Notes: generated by a model from the letters alone, not told the origin. A stretch of DNA of 64,000 bases from Schistosoma mansoni (GCF_000237925.1 NC_031497.1:3341295-3405294); one strand, 5' to 3'; positions 45,201 through 57,859 are shown, counted from the first letter of the stretch. Made by a program: numbers and translations.

Positions 45201-48200
45201 GTTATTCCATTTCTACCCAGTTTTTTGTTAGTTTTTGTTCTTTTTAGACTTTTTACAACGTCTGATACGGCGAAGGGGATATCATTTTCTCTTATTTTGT
45301 TTCCATACTTTACGTCACATTCTACCTTTACAAACAGCTATTGGCAATAACTCTTTAGCATCAGCATTTGTTACCTGTCTTACGTTTCCTCGTACACTGT
45401 TTTTATTATTTAAATTGGTGATACTTCTTTTAGTCCTATATATGCTTTGTGATGCTCATGTTGTGGGAAGAATAGTTCTAGTTCTTCCATTTTGCAATTT
45501 ATATGTTCATCTTTAACTTTCCTTATCTTTTTATTCACTTCATTTCGTGTTCTAGCGTATGCATTTTTTGTTCTTTAAGGATGGATCACTCAACCATGTT
45601 TTCCTCACGTGTTTTCAGTCGTTTATTTCTTTTCTTAACTGTGTATTGACTTTCTCCTTCCACCTTTCGCTTAAAGGTTTAGATACTCGCCTGGAACAAA
45701 AAAACCTTATTGTATTACCAAAGAACAAACTTTACAAGAATGTGAACTGAAAAGTTGGCTCATATGATGATATCTTAACATAATAAAGAGGATATTGTAA
45801 CTCTCTAAAGATATTTATATTTTCGACCTTGAACAGCTTGAAGAATAAGAAATACCCGATATAACTGGTATGTTTGCCATTTGCTATAAAGACATGAGTA
45901 TCCGTTAATTTCAGATGGATTTGGAGAACCCAATCCCACCACCTGATAAAAGAGAGCATCGATAATGATTACTCTTGCCTTTTTGAGATATATAAAGGGG
46001 ACATTTTTTTCAAAACATGCTACTATAAAATAAGACTAACCTGGACTGCAAGACATCCTTGAGGTGTCCACAAAAATACTGCATCTGAACCTGTACACAA
46101 AGCAAGTCGAGCAGAACACCTCGGATCCCACATTAGAGAAGACACACAACCACTAGTATGAATTAGAAGACTAAATAGACTTAAACGTCGATCAACTGAC
46201 CAGATCCAAATTACGTTCGGACAATTATCATTTCGTGTAGCCAAAAATCGACCATCTGATGAAAATTCTGTCAAACCAATTCCTACCTACAAATGTTTCA
46301 CATTTTTTGTATACATCAGCGTTGTAATTAAAAAAGGGAAATTCTGGAAATAAAAGGATATTTTTCATGCACTAATATGACGATGAAAGTGCGTAATTTA
46401 CCTAGTAGCATACAGACGAGCACAAATCACCACTTAAAATTCCGTTTCACTTGTTTAGCATCAAATAACCACATAGGATCATCCTTACCTAATATATCTG
46501 TAGCCTGTCCTGTATACAAATCCTGTTGTTATTAGTGTTCCTCTATACTCTTAAATATTGTTAGTTAGCTGTCGATAGAAAATAATAATATTTTATCAAT
46601 TCTGAATTGAAATTGAAAAAAGGGTTAATGAACCATCCTTAGTGGTTAGCTGCCCATTTTCAGTAAGTCAGCGGATTAGATTGAACTCTTTGGGGCGTAA
46701 CAATTTAATTAAGACACAGTTGAACGTACGTAAGCACTAAATCAAGAACTTTACTTAGAAATGACAATAACTATAATTGAATTCTGTTATATACTGATGA
46801 AGCACATAAACCTACTGAAATACCTTTATTCAAATATCATTGCTCTAGTCGGAGCTTATGTCGGACTGACCTCGTTAAGTAGTGATCGGCTCTAAAGAAT
46901 TTTGTCACAGGTATGTTGCTAGAAATACCAGTTCCATTATCTGAATTTTTATGGATAATACCCTACCGGAGATTCACTTATCGGCTTACAATATGCAAAT
47001 AACATTTTTTTACAATGTATAAGCTGACAATATTAAGACTTGTGAACACCTTGATCGAAAATTCGATAGTGTTTGGTGTGAATTTCTTTCCTAACAAGTA
47101 TAAAGTGCTACTTCAAGACTGATCTTCATCAATACATAATCACAATATAGGGAGAAAAGTAGTTGAGTAGTTTAGCCACTTTACTTATATTGAAAGTTCT
47201 ATCATTTCTGGAGGTCTAGAAGCAATAACTCCACATTCTTATGAATTTAGAAATAGACTAGAAAATTATATAAATTATGTTTAAACAACTGTATAAACGA
47301 AAAACAAATACATCTATGTAGATTGTGAAGAGAAAACTACAAGAAACTAAGTAAACTAATGGTTTGAAATAAGTTACATAACTATTACCAACCTTAGGAA
47401 ATGCTTGGTTGGGATCAGGTCTAATTGATTGAATAGTAACAGGACCACTTAGTAGTTTGTACTGGACAGTAGATGAATCTAGGGGACCCTTAAGATTGGT
47501 TGGTAAATCTGATGAAACACCTGTTCGAAACTCTTCATAAATATCAATACGATGTGCTCGATATGTTTCTACATCCCCATCAACTTCATTATCAACACAC
47601 AAAGGACGGCCACTTGGACTAAGTCCGAGAGAAGGATCGATTGGTTTATTAACAGGATGCTTTAGACAAGCTAAACAAGTCCAATTGAAATCATTTAATA
47701 AACGACACTTTTGATCGTAGCTATTGGAAAAAACCCAGAAAAGAATGAACAAGTATGAGAATGTTGTAGTTTAGTTGAAACTACATAAATATTTTTAACC
47801 CATAACAGTGTACCCCTTATGTCAGTCAGTCATTCAGCTACAACGTAGGACCAGGCACATACATGCATCAATCCAGGTTGCCACATCTCATTAGCATAAC
47901 AAGATGAGCACCAAATTCATAGAAGAAGTTACTTCAGTGGTAGTAATATTTAAAAACAAGACTGTGCATAAAGATACAATACAGGAAGAAAGAATTAGTT
48001 GACAGAAAGAAAGATATAAAACAATTTTAATCCCATAGTTTAAGGGGAGATAAAGAGTGTATACACCTACGCCATTGTGATCGACTCTAAGCCATACCAC
48101 ACAGAGTTTCCAACCATTGGTTACGATAGTCACATGAACCCCAACCAAGTAGTCTGCATCTACCAACGTGGCTCAGACTAGAAGTTGGTGAATGATGCCA

Positions 48201-51200
48201 TGTTTTGGTTTGACCGCCCCTAACTCTCTTCAAATCATCTCCAACACTAGTCAGCATTGCATGTCGTGGTAATTGGTGTTCAGGCATACGTAACACGTGG
48301 CCCAACCATCTCAGTTGATAAAGATTCACAACCTCACCAACTGATTTACCATCACTCCCTAATACCCTGTGTCTAACCTCACCATCACTTACCCGATGAT
48401 CCCAGCAGATGCGAGCAATATTTATAAGACATCTGTGGTCAAATACTAGTAACTTACGAGTATCTTCTACTCTTAGTAGCCACGTTCCGCGGTCATAAAG
48501 TAGAACAGAAAGAACTGCCACGCAGCATACGCGTCCCTTAATTGATAGACGGATATCTCGTCTTCTCCATAGGTGACGTAAGTTGACAAAAGCCAAACGA
48601 GCCTTTTGAATCCGTGCTGAGATTTCGTCAGACACTAACCTATTAGGGTTGATCAGACTTCCAAGATGAGTGAAGTTGTCAACGCATTCGACTACTTCAC
48701 TCTCTATCCTTTGTTCAGGTGTTGGAGTAACAATTTACATTTAGAGGGGGAGAAAGACATCCCAAACATCCTGACATTGTTACTTAGTGCTATCAAAAGA
48801 CTCTGTATTTTATCAGCATCTTCGCCAAACACGACTATATCATCTGCGTATTCTAAGTCGATAAGCGGACCTCCTGGTAGAAGATTGATTCCTGAAAATT
48901 CAGTCGACGAGAAAGTTGTTTCCAGCAGTAGGTTTATGGTGAAGTTGAACAAGAATGTGGACAGCCTTGTCGGACATCACTTGAGGTTGTAAGATCAGTT
49001 GACATTTCGCCATAAGCTCTGACTCGACTAGTAGTGTTCGAGTAAAGAGCCTTCACAAGGTTTATGTACTTCTGAGGTACACCTTTCATTGACAAACACT
49101 GCCACAGAACCTCTCGGTCTACAGAGTCAAATGCTGCTTTCAAGTCAAGAAAAACTATCATTGTCGGACGCCGATAAACATGTCTGTGTTCTAAAACCTG
49201 ACGAATAGTGAGTATGTGGTCGATATAGCCATAACCAGGTCTGAAGCCAGCCTGATTTCCTCGTGTTTGAAGTTCACGAGTCTTAGTTAGGCGCCCGATA
49301 ATTATTGAGGCTAGTATTTTAGATGCTATATTAGTCAAACTAATCCCTATATGAATAAATAATATATTTGTAATATCCCAATGAGTAGAAAAATTAGATT
49401 TTCTGATTTGATTATTTATTCTTTGAAGAAGTTGCCTACGTTGAGTCACGAAACGTCAGAAAATCTAATTTTCCTACTCATTGGGATATTACAAATATAT
49501 TATTTATTTATAACAATCTACCCAATTCTCAATTTATTCGAAATTATCAAGTCAAACCTTGGTAATGATACCTATAATCCCTCTATGGTTATCACAGGAT
49601 GATTTTGACCCCTTCTTATATATTGGGACGGTCAGTGATTATGACCAGTCAGATGGGATTACGTCCAACTCCCAGAGTTTAGCTAAAATATTAGTCAACC
49701 TAGTCGCTAAAATTGGACCACCGCACTTCACGACCTTTGGATCCAAATTATCTGAACCAGCTGCTCTTCCTTGTTTCAGATTAGCTATAGCCTTTTGAAC
49801 TTCAGCTAGAGTCGGGGGATCTACTTCAATGTTCCATTCAGGCTGTCTGGGAATGGTGGATAGTTGTAGAGTAGCTGAAATCCAGCTGAACTGCTCTTTA
49901 AAGTGTTCCGCCCATCGTTTTAAACGTTTGGGCTGAGAGGAGATAAGAGTGTCATCTTTTTTCGAGATCGTCTCACCTACACTTGACTTCGTAATTTCAG
50001 TTTCTTTTGTTAGTTTGAAAAGCTGTCTTTTGTTACCTACAGTCGATATCTTTTCCATCTCTTTTGCTTTCGTTGCCACCACTGCTCACGATCGTTCCTT
50101 AGACTTTTGGTTGGCATAGATCTGATTTATTCTCGTTCTTCATCGTTTTCAGAGTCTGATGGGATGAGTTTACGAGAATCCATCAGTGCAGTAGACTGAG
50201 AAGAAATCCATTGGTATTTTGTAACCCTTTGGTTTAAATTACCTATAGATGTTGCTGCTGTTTCCACAGCTGTTCATATATCTTTCCAAGCAACATCTGA
50301 GTCGGTCTCGTTTTCAGAATTGCCTAAATGTGGACTCAGTTGTAACCGGAATCTTCTTTTGACTTTCTCGTCACTGAGCTCAATTCTGATGGGTCTACTT
50401 AATGTGGTTTTCCTGAGTCCATTGAAGCGCAAGCAAATGAGTACTCGTATCAGAGCATGATCGGAGTCCAAAAAGGTATTCCAGAATGAGCGACAGTCTT
50501 CTATCGAGCCTCTCCGACACTGGTTAAGTCACTAACTTTTTATTTCATATTTTTGCAGGCCAAGGATAAAAGGACAGTTACGAATAGGTATACTAGCCAT
50601 CATTCATTGTACAATAGTTCAGTGAGATCTACTTATATAAAAATGTGGCATGCGTCCAAAGTGGTTCAGCTGTTTAAAAATTCTCATCATATTAAAATAC
50701 AGATAAAGGAACGAAGAGAATTATTTCCAATAAATTCCTTTCGAGTTCTACGGTCATAAATCCAAATCTATAGTCCAAAAGTTCAAGGCAAATATATCGT
50801 TTAAATCATAGCATAGGAATTCAGGATTATTTGCAAAATAAAATAAAGTTGTTAATTTAGAAATGACTAGTATGCAATTTTGATTTAAATGCCACAGTTT
50901 TAAAATATTTCTTATTCGTAAAAGTGTTTCAAGTTTCATTATTTAACTCCGACACGCATATTCAATACCTCAACTGTGAAAAAATAATGGGAAAAATACA
51001 AGCACACAAATGCACTATTCACGAAAACGTGGATTAATGTACAACAGCTTATAAAATCAAACGTTCCACCAGCATAAATATCGATCCTATATAATAAGTG
51101 TTTGGATAAATATTGAGGTTAAAATAACGCAATTAGTTTCCATGATAGATTTATTATTGATGTATTACGCATTCTTCAACAGCTTTAAATACCAGAACAT

Positions 51201-53790
51201 AATATATCCTCGTTTTGAAAAAAACAATATATACCTATTTATAAACATTTCAATGACACACTGTTAACTGGTTACTTAATTTCGGACTGTAACCAGTGAC
51301 AATAATTGTACAGCTGATCTAAATGATATAGTCAAAAAGGGAGTTTTTCACACGAATTCGTAAAATTACTGAAAATTCACAAAGTATGCATATCATAAAA
51401 ACGCAGGATTATGTGTTTCACAAAAATCAAATTTTGGAAGAGATGCTACTATACTGGACGACAAGTAAAATCCAGCATATAATACTACTTATTTTCCATG
51501 AATAATGTGCGTGAAGTCAAATCAGCGGACGTTACTTATCGTTTGCAGTCTATAAAGTAAACTTACGTGTCCTAATCATACTTTAAATGAAATTTACCAA
51601 TAGGTAGAAACCTCCGTTATATAAACTAACATATGTAAGCAGTAAAATATATAAGCCCTTGACGCTTCATAATAAGCTTTCTTTAATACACGTAACTTAA
51701 TATAGAGAGCAAACACCTGAGCATTTTGCCTTGTGATAGAAACATAACAATCATCCAAGTAGCAAATTATCGACATTTATTCGGTGTATAAACTGGGCTA
51801 ATAGATTAAAACCAGCTAATTAAATAAACCAATTAACACGACAAATAAAAATACAAACGTACCTTCCTAGCGCTAGTAATTGCCCTGTTGGAGACCATGA
51901 TACAGATTTTATACCTAGAAGCTCTTGTGTTGGTTTATAAGCACAATATGTACTGAGATGTTTTCCACCAACACTGTATATAGATGCTTTGTATCGCAAG
52001 CAGTTATCGTACACGAGAATATAGCGTCCATCTGGAGACCATACAAGTCCCACAGCATCATCAGTGTCTAACGTTATGTTCCAAAGAATAGTCCACTGAA
52101 GTCTGCAATCGAAGAGACTTAAGTGGTCTTGAAAATTCCGTCGTTCAAGCAAAGCCAAATAACGACCGCCAGGACAAAATGCCAAATTATTTGCACACGC
52201 CTAAATACATAAATTGCCAGCAGAAGTTACAGTAGGTAATCGCTGTAAACAATAACTATTAATACGACATCTCAATCCGCACTAAATATTTAACGATAAT
52301 AAACAAAAAACTGGTTGACAACATATTTTTTGGTGAGCACTGCAGTTTCTCTACATTAAAGTTGTTTTGATGAATCGGCCAGAACAGATTATATTAATGA
52401 TTGTCAAATGCTTCTGAAACAAGAGATGCTTTTGGAATATTTACATGGCGATCAAGAATATATCACAAACTGATAAAAATTGGCTTTTAGGGGAAGTTTA
52501 AACAAAACGTTCTTCCTGTTTGTTCTGAATTATTCAGTCACAAAACCAATAGATCCTCATATGGTATCAAGATTTAAAAAATACGCACCGTCGTAAAACG
52601 CAAAAGGCATTTTTGTTTTGAATATTATGATTTAACATGTAGCAAACTAAAAATAAACTACATCAAGTGAATTGCTGTGTGGTTGAGAGAAATAAAAAAT
52701 TCATATTAGCAATTGAATAGTCTCAATCAAACTCTACAGTTGAGTACTTTTGATGTACACCTATGCTACTGCATGAAGATAGGAATAAACTATGGTGGGA
52801 AATATGTAGAACCTTTCGACTACTGAATGATGAACCGGTGTTCATTTAGTAGTCCCACAGTTAACGCTCTTTCACAGTACCTACGGGTTTGTAAATAAAG
52901 CAGATGAAGCTAAGAATTTGACCAAAAATAAAGCATAAGAACTAAAAATTTTGAAGCTGACAAAATCCGCCATTCTCGGATTGGTCACTAGGTGAAACTA
53001 CCTTAATTTGTAGGGAAAAGCAAATGTGATTTATAAAAATACTTAAAACCCCACAAAATTATTTATTAGTTCCATAAAGATGGCTCTATTACTTATGAAT
53101 TAAGTAACCAAGTGATCCATATTATACAGCTACTGCTAAGCAAGTATTAACTTTGGAGCATCAAGTTCATACATAGATTCAATCTAGCGGGCCGACAGAA
53201 ATACCTTAAGCATAAAACTTCCAAAAAGTCTAGGGGTCTCGTTTTCAGATATCAATTTTTCATTATTATACATCAGGAGAAACTGCTCTGTTGATACTAC
53301 TCAATGTCTTAACGCAGAGAAAAATCTAAGGGTTCACAAAATACAACCAGAACTCACTTTAGGAAACTTCAGATACGAAACGGAGACTTCCGATATTGAC
53401 CAAACAGTTATCCTCAAGTAAAAATCAGTTGTTGTCAAGAAATGTCTGCTATCAGGCGACCATATAGCACTAAGAAGTCCAGCAGAACCCTCATCAACTT
53501 TGCAGGTCCAGTCCGGATTTTCTAGGGAGAATATCTACAGGAGCTAACAAACTATTAAAAAAAGCTACCTGAACTATGCCACGGTGTTTTAGGATAGTCA
53601 GAATGAACAATGAGTCTGCGGACCACAATATATTTTGCACTATATCTACACAACTGTATATTTGAAATATTTGGAGCGTATTTGCTATACGAATAAAAAC
53701 TTTGTGCTGAGAACCAGAAGCAATGTAAATACCATTTGACGACAAAACTGCGAGACTATTAGCAACCTTTACAACATCTGAGAAGTTCAT
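41749..53790 (-). CDS. WRAP73: WRAP73-like WD-repeat protein (complete, six exons)
   Basis: A WD40 protein that in other animals acts at centriolar satellites and spindle poles with SSX2IP/MSD1. Exons on the minus strand: 53790-53569, 53534-53358, 52200-51863, 47720-47393, 46286-46041, 42270-41749; all junctions are in phase, giving 610 residues. Family signatures in order: [100 protein letters not shown]. The human protein ends shortly after the last motif; this one continues for about 139 residues. The start ATG at 53788-53790 gives the conserved N-terminus directly. Intron 1 is 34 nt; later introns hold LINEs. Confidence 0.93.
42271..43586. other. WRAP73 intron 5, unexplained part
   Basis: No exon or clear repeat. 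T-rich sequence that may be decayed 3' untranslated LINE sequence of the relic starting at 43587. Confidence 0.4.
43587..44546 (-). mobile_element. LINE reverse-transcriptase relic, 3' part
   Basis: The minus strand gives a 146-codon C-terminal frame ([31 protein letters not shown]) and, upstream in broken frames, [19 protein letters not shown] RT motif A surroundings and MRNLLDKLG. It is the same element as 45105-45740, split by the retroposon at 44559-45092. The clade is RTE-like or a relative, not firmly set. Confidence 0.65.
44547..44558. repeat. Target-site duplication, left copy
   Basis: ATCTGCGTCTAC, repeated exactly at 45093-45104 on the other side of the retroposon. Confidence 0.85.
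44559..45092 (+). mobile_element. Short retroposon, 534 bp, with 12-bp target duplication (copy B)
   Basis: Sense on the plus strand: 5' end GCCCCCAAATGCCC, 3' end CCAATATTTATGTGTCC followed by an (AATA)n tail, flanked by perfect 12-bp duplications. It lacks RT and has no conserved frame. Related copies are at 23430-23985 (full) and 61969-62335 (3' two thirds). It sits antisense to WRAP73, nested in an older LINE, so it is the younger of the two. Confidence 0.88.
45093..45104. repeat. Target-site duplication, right copy
   Basis: ATCTGCGTCTAC, identical to 44547-44558. Confidence 0.85.
45105..45740 (-). mobile_element. LINE reverse-transcriptase relic, 5' part
   Basis: The minus strand reads, with breaks, [37 protein letters not shown] and [10 protein letters not shown], the segment ahead of the RT core. 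Continues at 43587-44546. Confidence 0.6.
46041..46286 (-). CDS. WRAP73: WRAP73 exon 5
   Basis: 82 codons, [20 protein letters not shown] to LFLWTP-type [10 protein letters not shown]; acceptor TTTGTAG, donor GTTAGT. Confidence 0.92.
46287..47392. other. WRAP73 intron 4
   Basis: 1.1 kb. A very decayed plus-strand LINE piece may lie at 46975-47245 ([10 protein letters not shown] resembling the YADD region). Otherwise nothing. Confidence 0.4.
47393..47720 (-). CDS. WRAP73: WRAP73 exon 4
   Basis: (S)[29 protein letters not shown] ... [24 protein letters not shown]. Acceptor CCAATAG, donor GTTGGT. The middle is less conserved, as in the family. Confidence 0.9.
47815..50527 (-). mobile_element. 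RTE-type LINE, 5'-truncated, in WRAP73 intron 3
   Basis: The minus strand holds, from 5' to 3': the end of the endonuclease (SDHALIRV), the linker ([29 protein letters not shown]), RT motifs ([33 protein letters not shown]) and the C-terminal region ([16 protein letters not shown]). It ends at GTCCTACGTTGTAGCTG and a short (TGAC)n tail at 47815-47830. Several frame breaks and an inserted element (49349-49574) show it is dead. The same family starts at 62805. Confidence 0.85.
49349..49574. mobile_element. 226-bp insertion with palindrome and 8-bp target duplication
   Basis: Flanked by TAATCCCT at 49341-49348 and 49575-49582; the interrupted LINE reads through once the insert is set aside. The inside is a large imperfect palindrome: AATATATTTGTAATATCCCA at about 49360 and its reverse complement ending near 49505, arms about 55 bp. 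The loop (49421-49460, plus) has TTGAAGA ... CACGAAACGTCAG, hammerhead-like. It matches 31269-31500. Confidence 0.75.
50528..51862. other. WRAP73 intron 3, remainder
   Basis: 1.3 kb of AT-rich sequence without recognised features. Confidence 0.5.
51863..52200 (-). CDS. WRAP73: WRAP73 exon 3
   Basis: [20 protein letters not shown], then [20 protein letters not shown] and [17 protein letters not shown]. Acceptor TATTTAG, donor GTACGT. Ends with two bases of a serine codon completed by exon 4. Confidence 0.92.
52201..53357. other. WRAP73 intron 2
   Basis: 1.15 kb, nothing recognised. Confidence 0.55.
53358..53534 (-). CDS. WRAP73: WRAP73 exon 2
   Basis: 59 codons, [20 protein letters not shown] to [10 protein letters not shown], after a 34-nt intron (acceptor CTGTAG); donor GTGAGT. 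Confidence 0.92.
53569..53790 (-). CDS. WRAP73: WRAP73 exon 1
   Basis: 74 codons, [13 protein letters not shown] to HRGIVQ, donor GTAGCT. The ATG matches the start of WRAP73 proteins; an in-frame upstream ATG at 53856 would add residues unlike the family. Confidence 0.92.
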
Positions 53791-53881
53791 CTCGAAACTG
53801 AAAATTTTGGCAGACAAGTTCTCAGTTGTGTTTATTTTAAATGATTGTTCTAGCAATTACCAATCAGGAATATTCCGAGAG

Positions 53882-53905
53882 ATTACCTCTAAACACAGAG
53901 GTAAT
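53882..53905. promoter_or_regulatory. Perfect 9-bp hairpin upstream of WRAP73
   Basis: ATTACCTCT and AGAGGTAAT separated by six bases, about 95 bp 5' of the WRAP73 ATG. It could be a 5' UTR structure or a chance palindrome. Confidence 0.4.
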
Positions 53906-54224
53906 TATTTTGATAAATTAAAGTCATTGATGGATCTTGGCTCAGCGTTAAGGTTGACTGTTGTTGAACGAGCGTGGAAACAGACTTTCAAAGAAGTAAA
54001 CGGGAGGGAAAATGTTAGCCGACAAATCAAATAACTAGTAAGCAGAATGTATATTTCCATACATATATTTACACTTTTCAGTGTAAACAATCAATAACAG
54101 TCGATAAAATATGAGTTCTAAACCAGAACAATCAGATGATCGAGCAAGGAGGACTAGAAATCAATTGAACACGCATTCACGTCAAAGTGCGTTTTCAAAC
54201 CCGCTACACTCTTAGGACGCCTAA

Positions 54225-54236
54225 CGCGCGCCAAAA
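54225..54236 (-). promoter_or_regulatory. Candidate E2F/DP site
   Basis: The minus strand reads TTTTGGCGCGCG, fitting the TTTSSCGC consensus, 435 bp upstream of the WRAP73 ATG in otherwise CpG-poor DNA. Prediction only. Confidence 0.35.
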
Positions 54237-54449
54237 TATGTGATAGCAACCAACCGCTTACTCTGAAAACTTTAGACTTCGAGTTGCAGATATCGAAAAC
54301 TAAAAGTTTCTTTTACTTTCCCTTCACATTATTAAGGATGACCAAGTATAATAAATATGTTTATTTCCTGATTCTTCCAAAATTTTAGTTTCTGTCTGTA
54401 AAGGATAGGATACATATCTACGATCTGAAGTCTTACTCTAACTATTAGA

Positions 54450-55090
54450 AAAATGCACTCCTAGAAAAGCTTGAGCTGATAAAGTCAAGGCGCATTTTCG
54501 GCCATTTCGATGGCAAAACTGAACACTTAATGTTCAACCGACTATAATGCTCTGGGACATACCAAAGGTGAGCTGTGAAGTTAGTTCGAGGACTGAAATG
54601 CAAACTGTATGAAGAATACTTCAAGCCATTGAACCTGTACCCATTACAATATAAGCGCCTCGTTGATGACCTTTTAATAATCTACAACATCCTGAACACT
54701 GTAGAACATCCACATAAATACCCACCCATGCTCAGTCCCAACACAAATCCTAACAGTAACACCCAGAAACTAGAGACACAACAAAGCAGAACGGACTGAA
54801 ATCGCATCTTCTACTCCTTGAGAGTAGTCATATTCTAGTATTCGCTACCTGCTGGGCTTGTTTGAGCAACCTCCCAGGAGTCCTCTGAACAGAATACTTG
54901 ACATATTCTCAAGGACTCAGAACAGCATTTCACTGAAATTTACCAATATTCCCATTTTCATAGTTAAATATACCTACGCTCATACCTGGAGGCATAGACG
55001 GTCTACTGCTACTAGATATGGAGGCCTGTTAGGCGAAAGCTTCCTCTATTCTACAAAGAACCATTCGAACCACTTGAAATCTCGTTTCTA
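54450..55090 (+). mobile_element. CR1-like LINE relic, 3' end (older copy)
   Basis: Plus-strand frames read FGHFDGKTEHL, VRGLKCKLYEEYFKPLNLYP, NTQKLETQQSRTD and ATSQESS, the same C-terminal succession as the element at 57806-60467. The 3' end has the cognate GGCGAAAGCTTCCTCTATTC and a decayed GAACCAT-type tail. Clearly more diverged. Confidence 0.8.
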
Positions 55091-55949
55091 TTCACTTGGT
55101 TCACTGAAAACCATTGCTAAGAAATCTTAACAAACTCGATGACAAATTTTCCCACTCAGAAATATATCTGACACAGCAACTTGTTCGTTATTTCTTCTTC
55201 ATACAGCTTCACCCGAGGTAGTACCACAACACACTTCCTGGTCTTAATGACCTACAAAATGAAGCGCCAAGTGTGATGTTTGTGCCTCAGATGGACCAGA
55301 CAGAAACGTCCGATATACATTTGAAGTTACTATTAATAGGCGATATGAGTAAGTAATATCACTGGCTCTGTAAATACATCGCTTCTACCTTTTTGTCATT
55401 CAAGCTGCACGAATTTTTCATCTCAAACTAGTTCCAGCTTGATTTTTCTTCATTACCGTAGAATTTCCTGTTGATTTCACGTTGTTATGCTAGTTCTCTT
55501 AACCAGACTTGCTCTCAATTTAACTTTAGGACAGCTTTATTATTTCGAAAATCAACCTAGCTGCTGTTTCTGGGCTTTCTTCAACAACTCACTATCTATT
55601 TTGGTATTGGCTGGCTGTTCATATTCGATACTGCAGTTTGAGAACAACGAATACTGTATCGAACGTCAGAAGGATCTTGTCAGATACATAGCTAAAGGTC
55701 CTACGTACTGACCAAAGGATTCTGAAACCTTTGGCAGTCAATGCACAGAAATGTTCAGTAGTCTTCAAATCATGGCAAACAATCACCCGTAGATGGACGG
55801 ATTTTTACGTGATCTATCCAGAAAAGATAAAATAGCAATTATATTTTGGTGCATTCGGTAATTTTCTTATACTCCTTATCATTTTGTCTATTTATTGTAA
55901 TTTAGATCGATTATTGTGGGAACAATTATTGGTTGAATAACTCAGTGAT
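55091..55949. other. Intergenic DNA, nothing recognised
   Basis: A 74-codon frame at 55487-55711 has no recognisable family features. Confidence 0.4.
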
Positions 55950-56700
55950 AACATTTGTTTAGGTAAAATGTTACATTTGTATTTATGATAAAATTTAGAA
56001 CCGTTGTTTCACAATCATCTTGTTTTGATTTCAAATGAGCAATATTGCGTGTCTAAACTACCCAGACAGTTATTCTTCAGCCAAACCTCAGTTTGGATCT
56101 TACAACTTCTCACCCCGATGTAATTTCACCTGGATATAAGCTTGTTGTGTGAGACTTTGCCAAAGGCCTGCTTTTCAGAAGGAATCAAATTTTCATCTGG
56201 ATTTTTAAATGCTTCCTTTTCGAATAATCTCTTTTAGTATCATAACAAAAATGCTCTCTGGGTTTACAGGGCGATAGTTTTCAGTATAGCGTCTCGTAAG
56301 AGTTTTGGAGACAGAACTCACAAAGGGTTTTTGCGGCAACTAACATTACACTTTAAAAGAATATGCCATCACGAATGGTAAATGAGATATTTTTTATAAT
56401 AGGCGGAGCTGCATTCACTCTAAGTCCCTTGGTCCTGTCAGCCCTTACTAAAAAGAATTTTTCGAAATCAAGTCCCTCATTTGTCTGAAGACTGGTTCCT
56501 TCAAGTTTTTGATCTCATGAATACATACAACCTGACAGAGTCTATTTGTTTACGGATCTACGAACTCTTGCTTAGTAAGCCCCAGGTTGGATGCTTTAGA
56601 TTCGAAAATCGCCTGAAAAATTAGAATGCTGTGGTCATTTTCGCCGGCATGTAATCATAGTTTGAACCCTTTATCAGATCTTCACTTTTTCATACTGTAA
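55950..56700 (-). mobile_element. LINE reverse-transcriptase relic
   Basis: Broken minus-strand frames read YTENYRPVNPESIFVMILKE and, downstream, FGKVSHNKLISR, matching the NYRPISL and KAFDKVSHNKL signatures of non-LTR RTs. Heavily decayed; clade not assigned. Confidence 0.5.
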
Positions 56701-57805
56701 ACATGCAACAAGTTTTTGAGGAAGACTATTTCCTTCGGGACGTCAATGCTCATTCCAAGCAATATTTCCTCTTCAAAGGAAAGGATTTGAAATGCAGTTA
56801 CATACGTTGTATTATTGTGAATTTTAGCGCTGTAAAAATCCAATCTTCCTCAAGTGTTCAGCAAAGGGTACTGATACCGTGTTTTATGACAGTAATTTAC
56901 AGCAATTCACGGCTCAATTTGAGATAAAAAGCTCCAGAACTAGACCACCTTATTAGAGTTATTCAACTTTATTGAACTAGCTTCTAACAAAATTAGTCCT
57001 AAATGGAAGAAAAAGGTAAGACTTTAATGCATAATTCACTATTCGAAACATGGTAGGTCAGTATTAGACCACTTAACCTACGGTAACACAGGCCAGTGAG
57101 TCTCAGCTTATCTTCAAGGCTACCTCAAAACATTTTCAACTATTTTCAGACGTCGTCATTAAACTCAACTAGTCATAGGGTTTCATGATGACAAAGCGAC
57201 ATTTACTTATGAGCACTGGCCTCCGGTCGCACAACATATCTCGAAACATTCCATAAAAATCACGTCTTCAAAAGTATCTCAGTCTTCTTCCGGAGTTCAA
57301 TGTTCTTTTCCAATGAGCCTAATGATCAAACCAGAGAACGTGACCTTGAAAAGTATATTGTTTGCCCTCTGAAGATTCTTTTGTTGATATATAGTATCAG
57401 TTCAAACAGCTTTTATCACTAACTGCATTACAGACAGCCAGGCTACACACTACAGAATTATGTTACTTGTCCATCATTCGGTACCAGATAGACTTTATAA
57501 TGTTGTAGCCATTAGCGAAATATTTTCCTGAAGTTGGTTTTAGATTGTTGTTTTTCAGTAACTTAAACAATGCCGCCAATCTTTTTGTCCTTTCCAAACA
57601 TTCTATGTTACACACTATAGTAGCATTTTATATGCCGTATAATGCTTCAAACTTGCCAATTTATAGGACGAAATTGAAAACATTTCCTCGGCGATGTGAA
57701 CATGGTAACCGAGGTACATCTGGTTTACTATAGTGACGGTGTTGCATTGTCAGACTCATGTAGTCACTTTTATACAATAGGTCTTGGCTGTACTAAAATA
57801 ACTAG
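56701..57805. other. Intergenic DNA, nothing recognised
   Basis: May contain further LINE debris; no motif is clear. Confidence 0.4.
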
Positions 57806-57809
57806 TAAA

Positions 57810-57836
57810 ATGGTTCAAATGGTTCAAATGGTTGAG
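57810..57836 (-). repeat. LINE 3'-terminal 9-mer repeats
   Basis: Two exact and one imperfect copy of TTGAACCAT (minus strand) at the very 3' end of the CR1-like element. Confidence 0.8.
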
Positions 57837-57859
57837 GACGGAATAGAAGAAGCTTTCGC

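Noticed and set aside
45111-45750. Phe/Leu-rich plus-strand frames
   Set aside because: They are the antisense of a decayed LINE reverse transcriptase.
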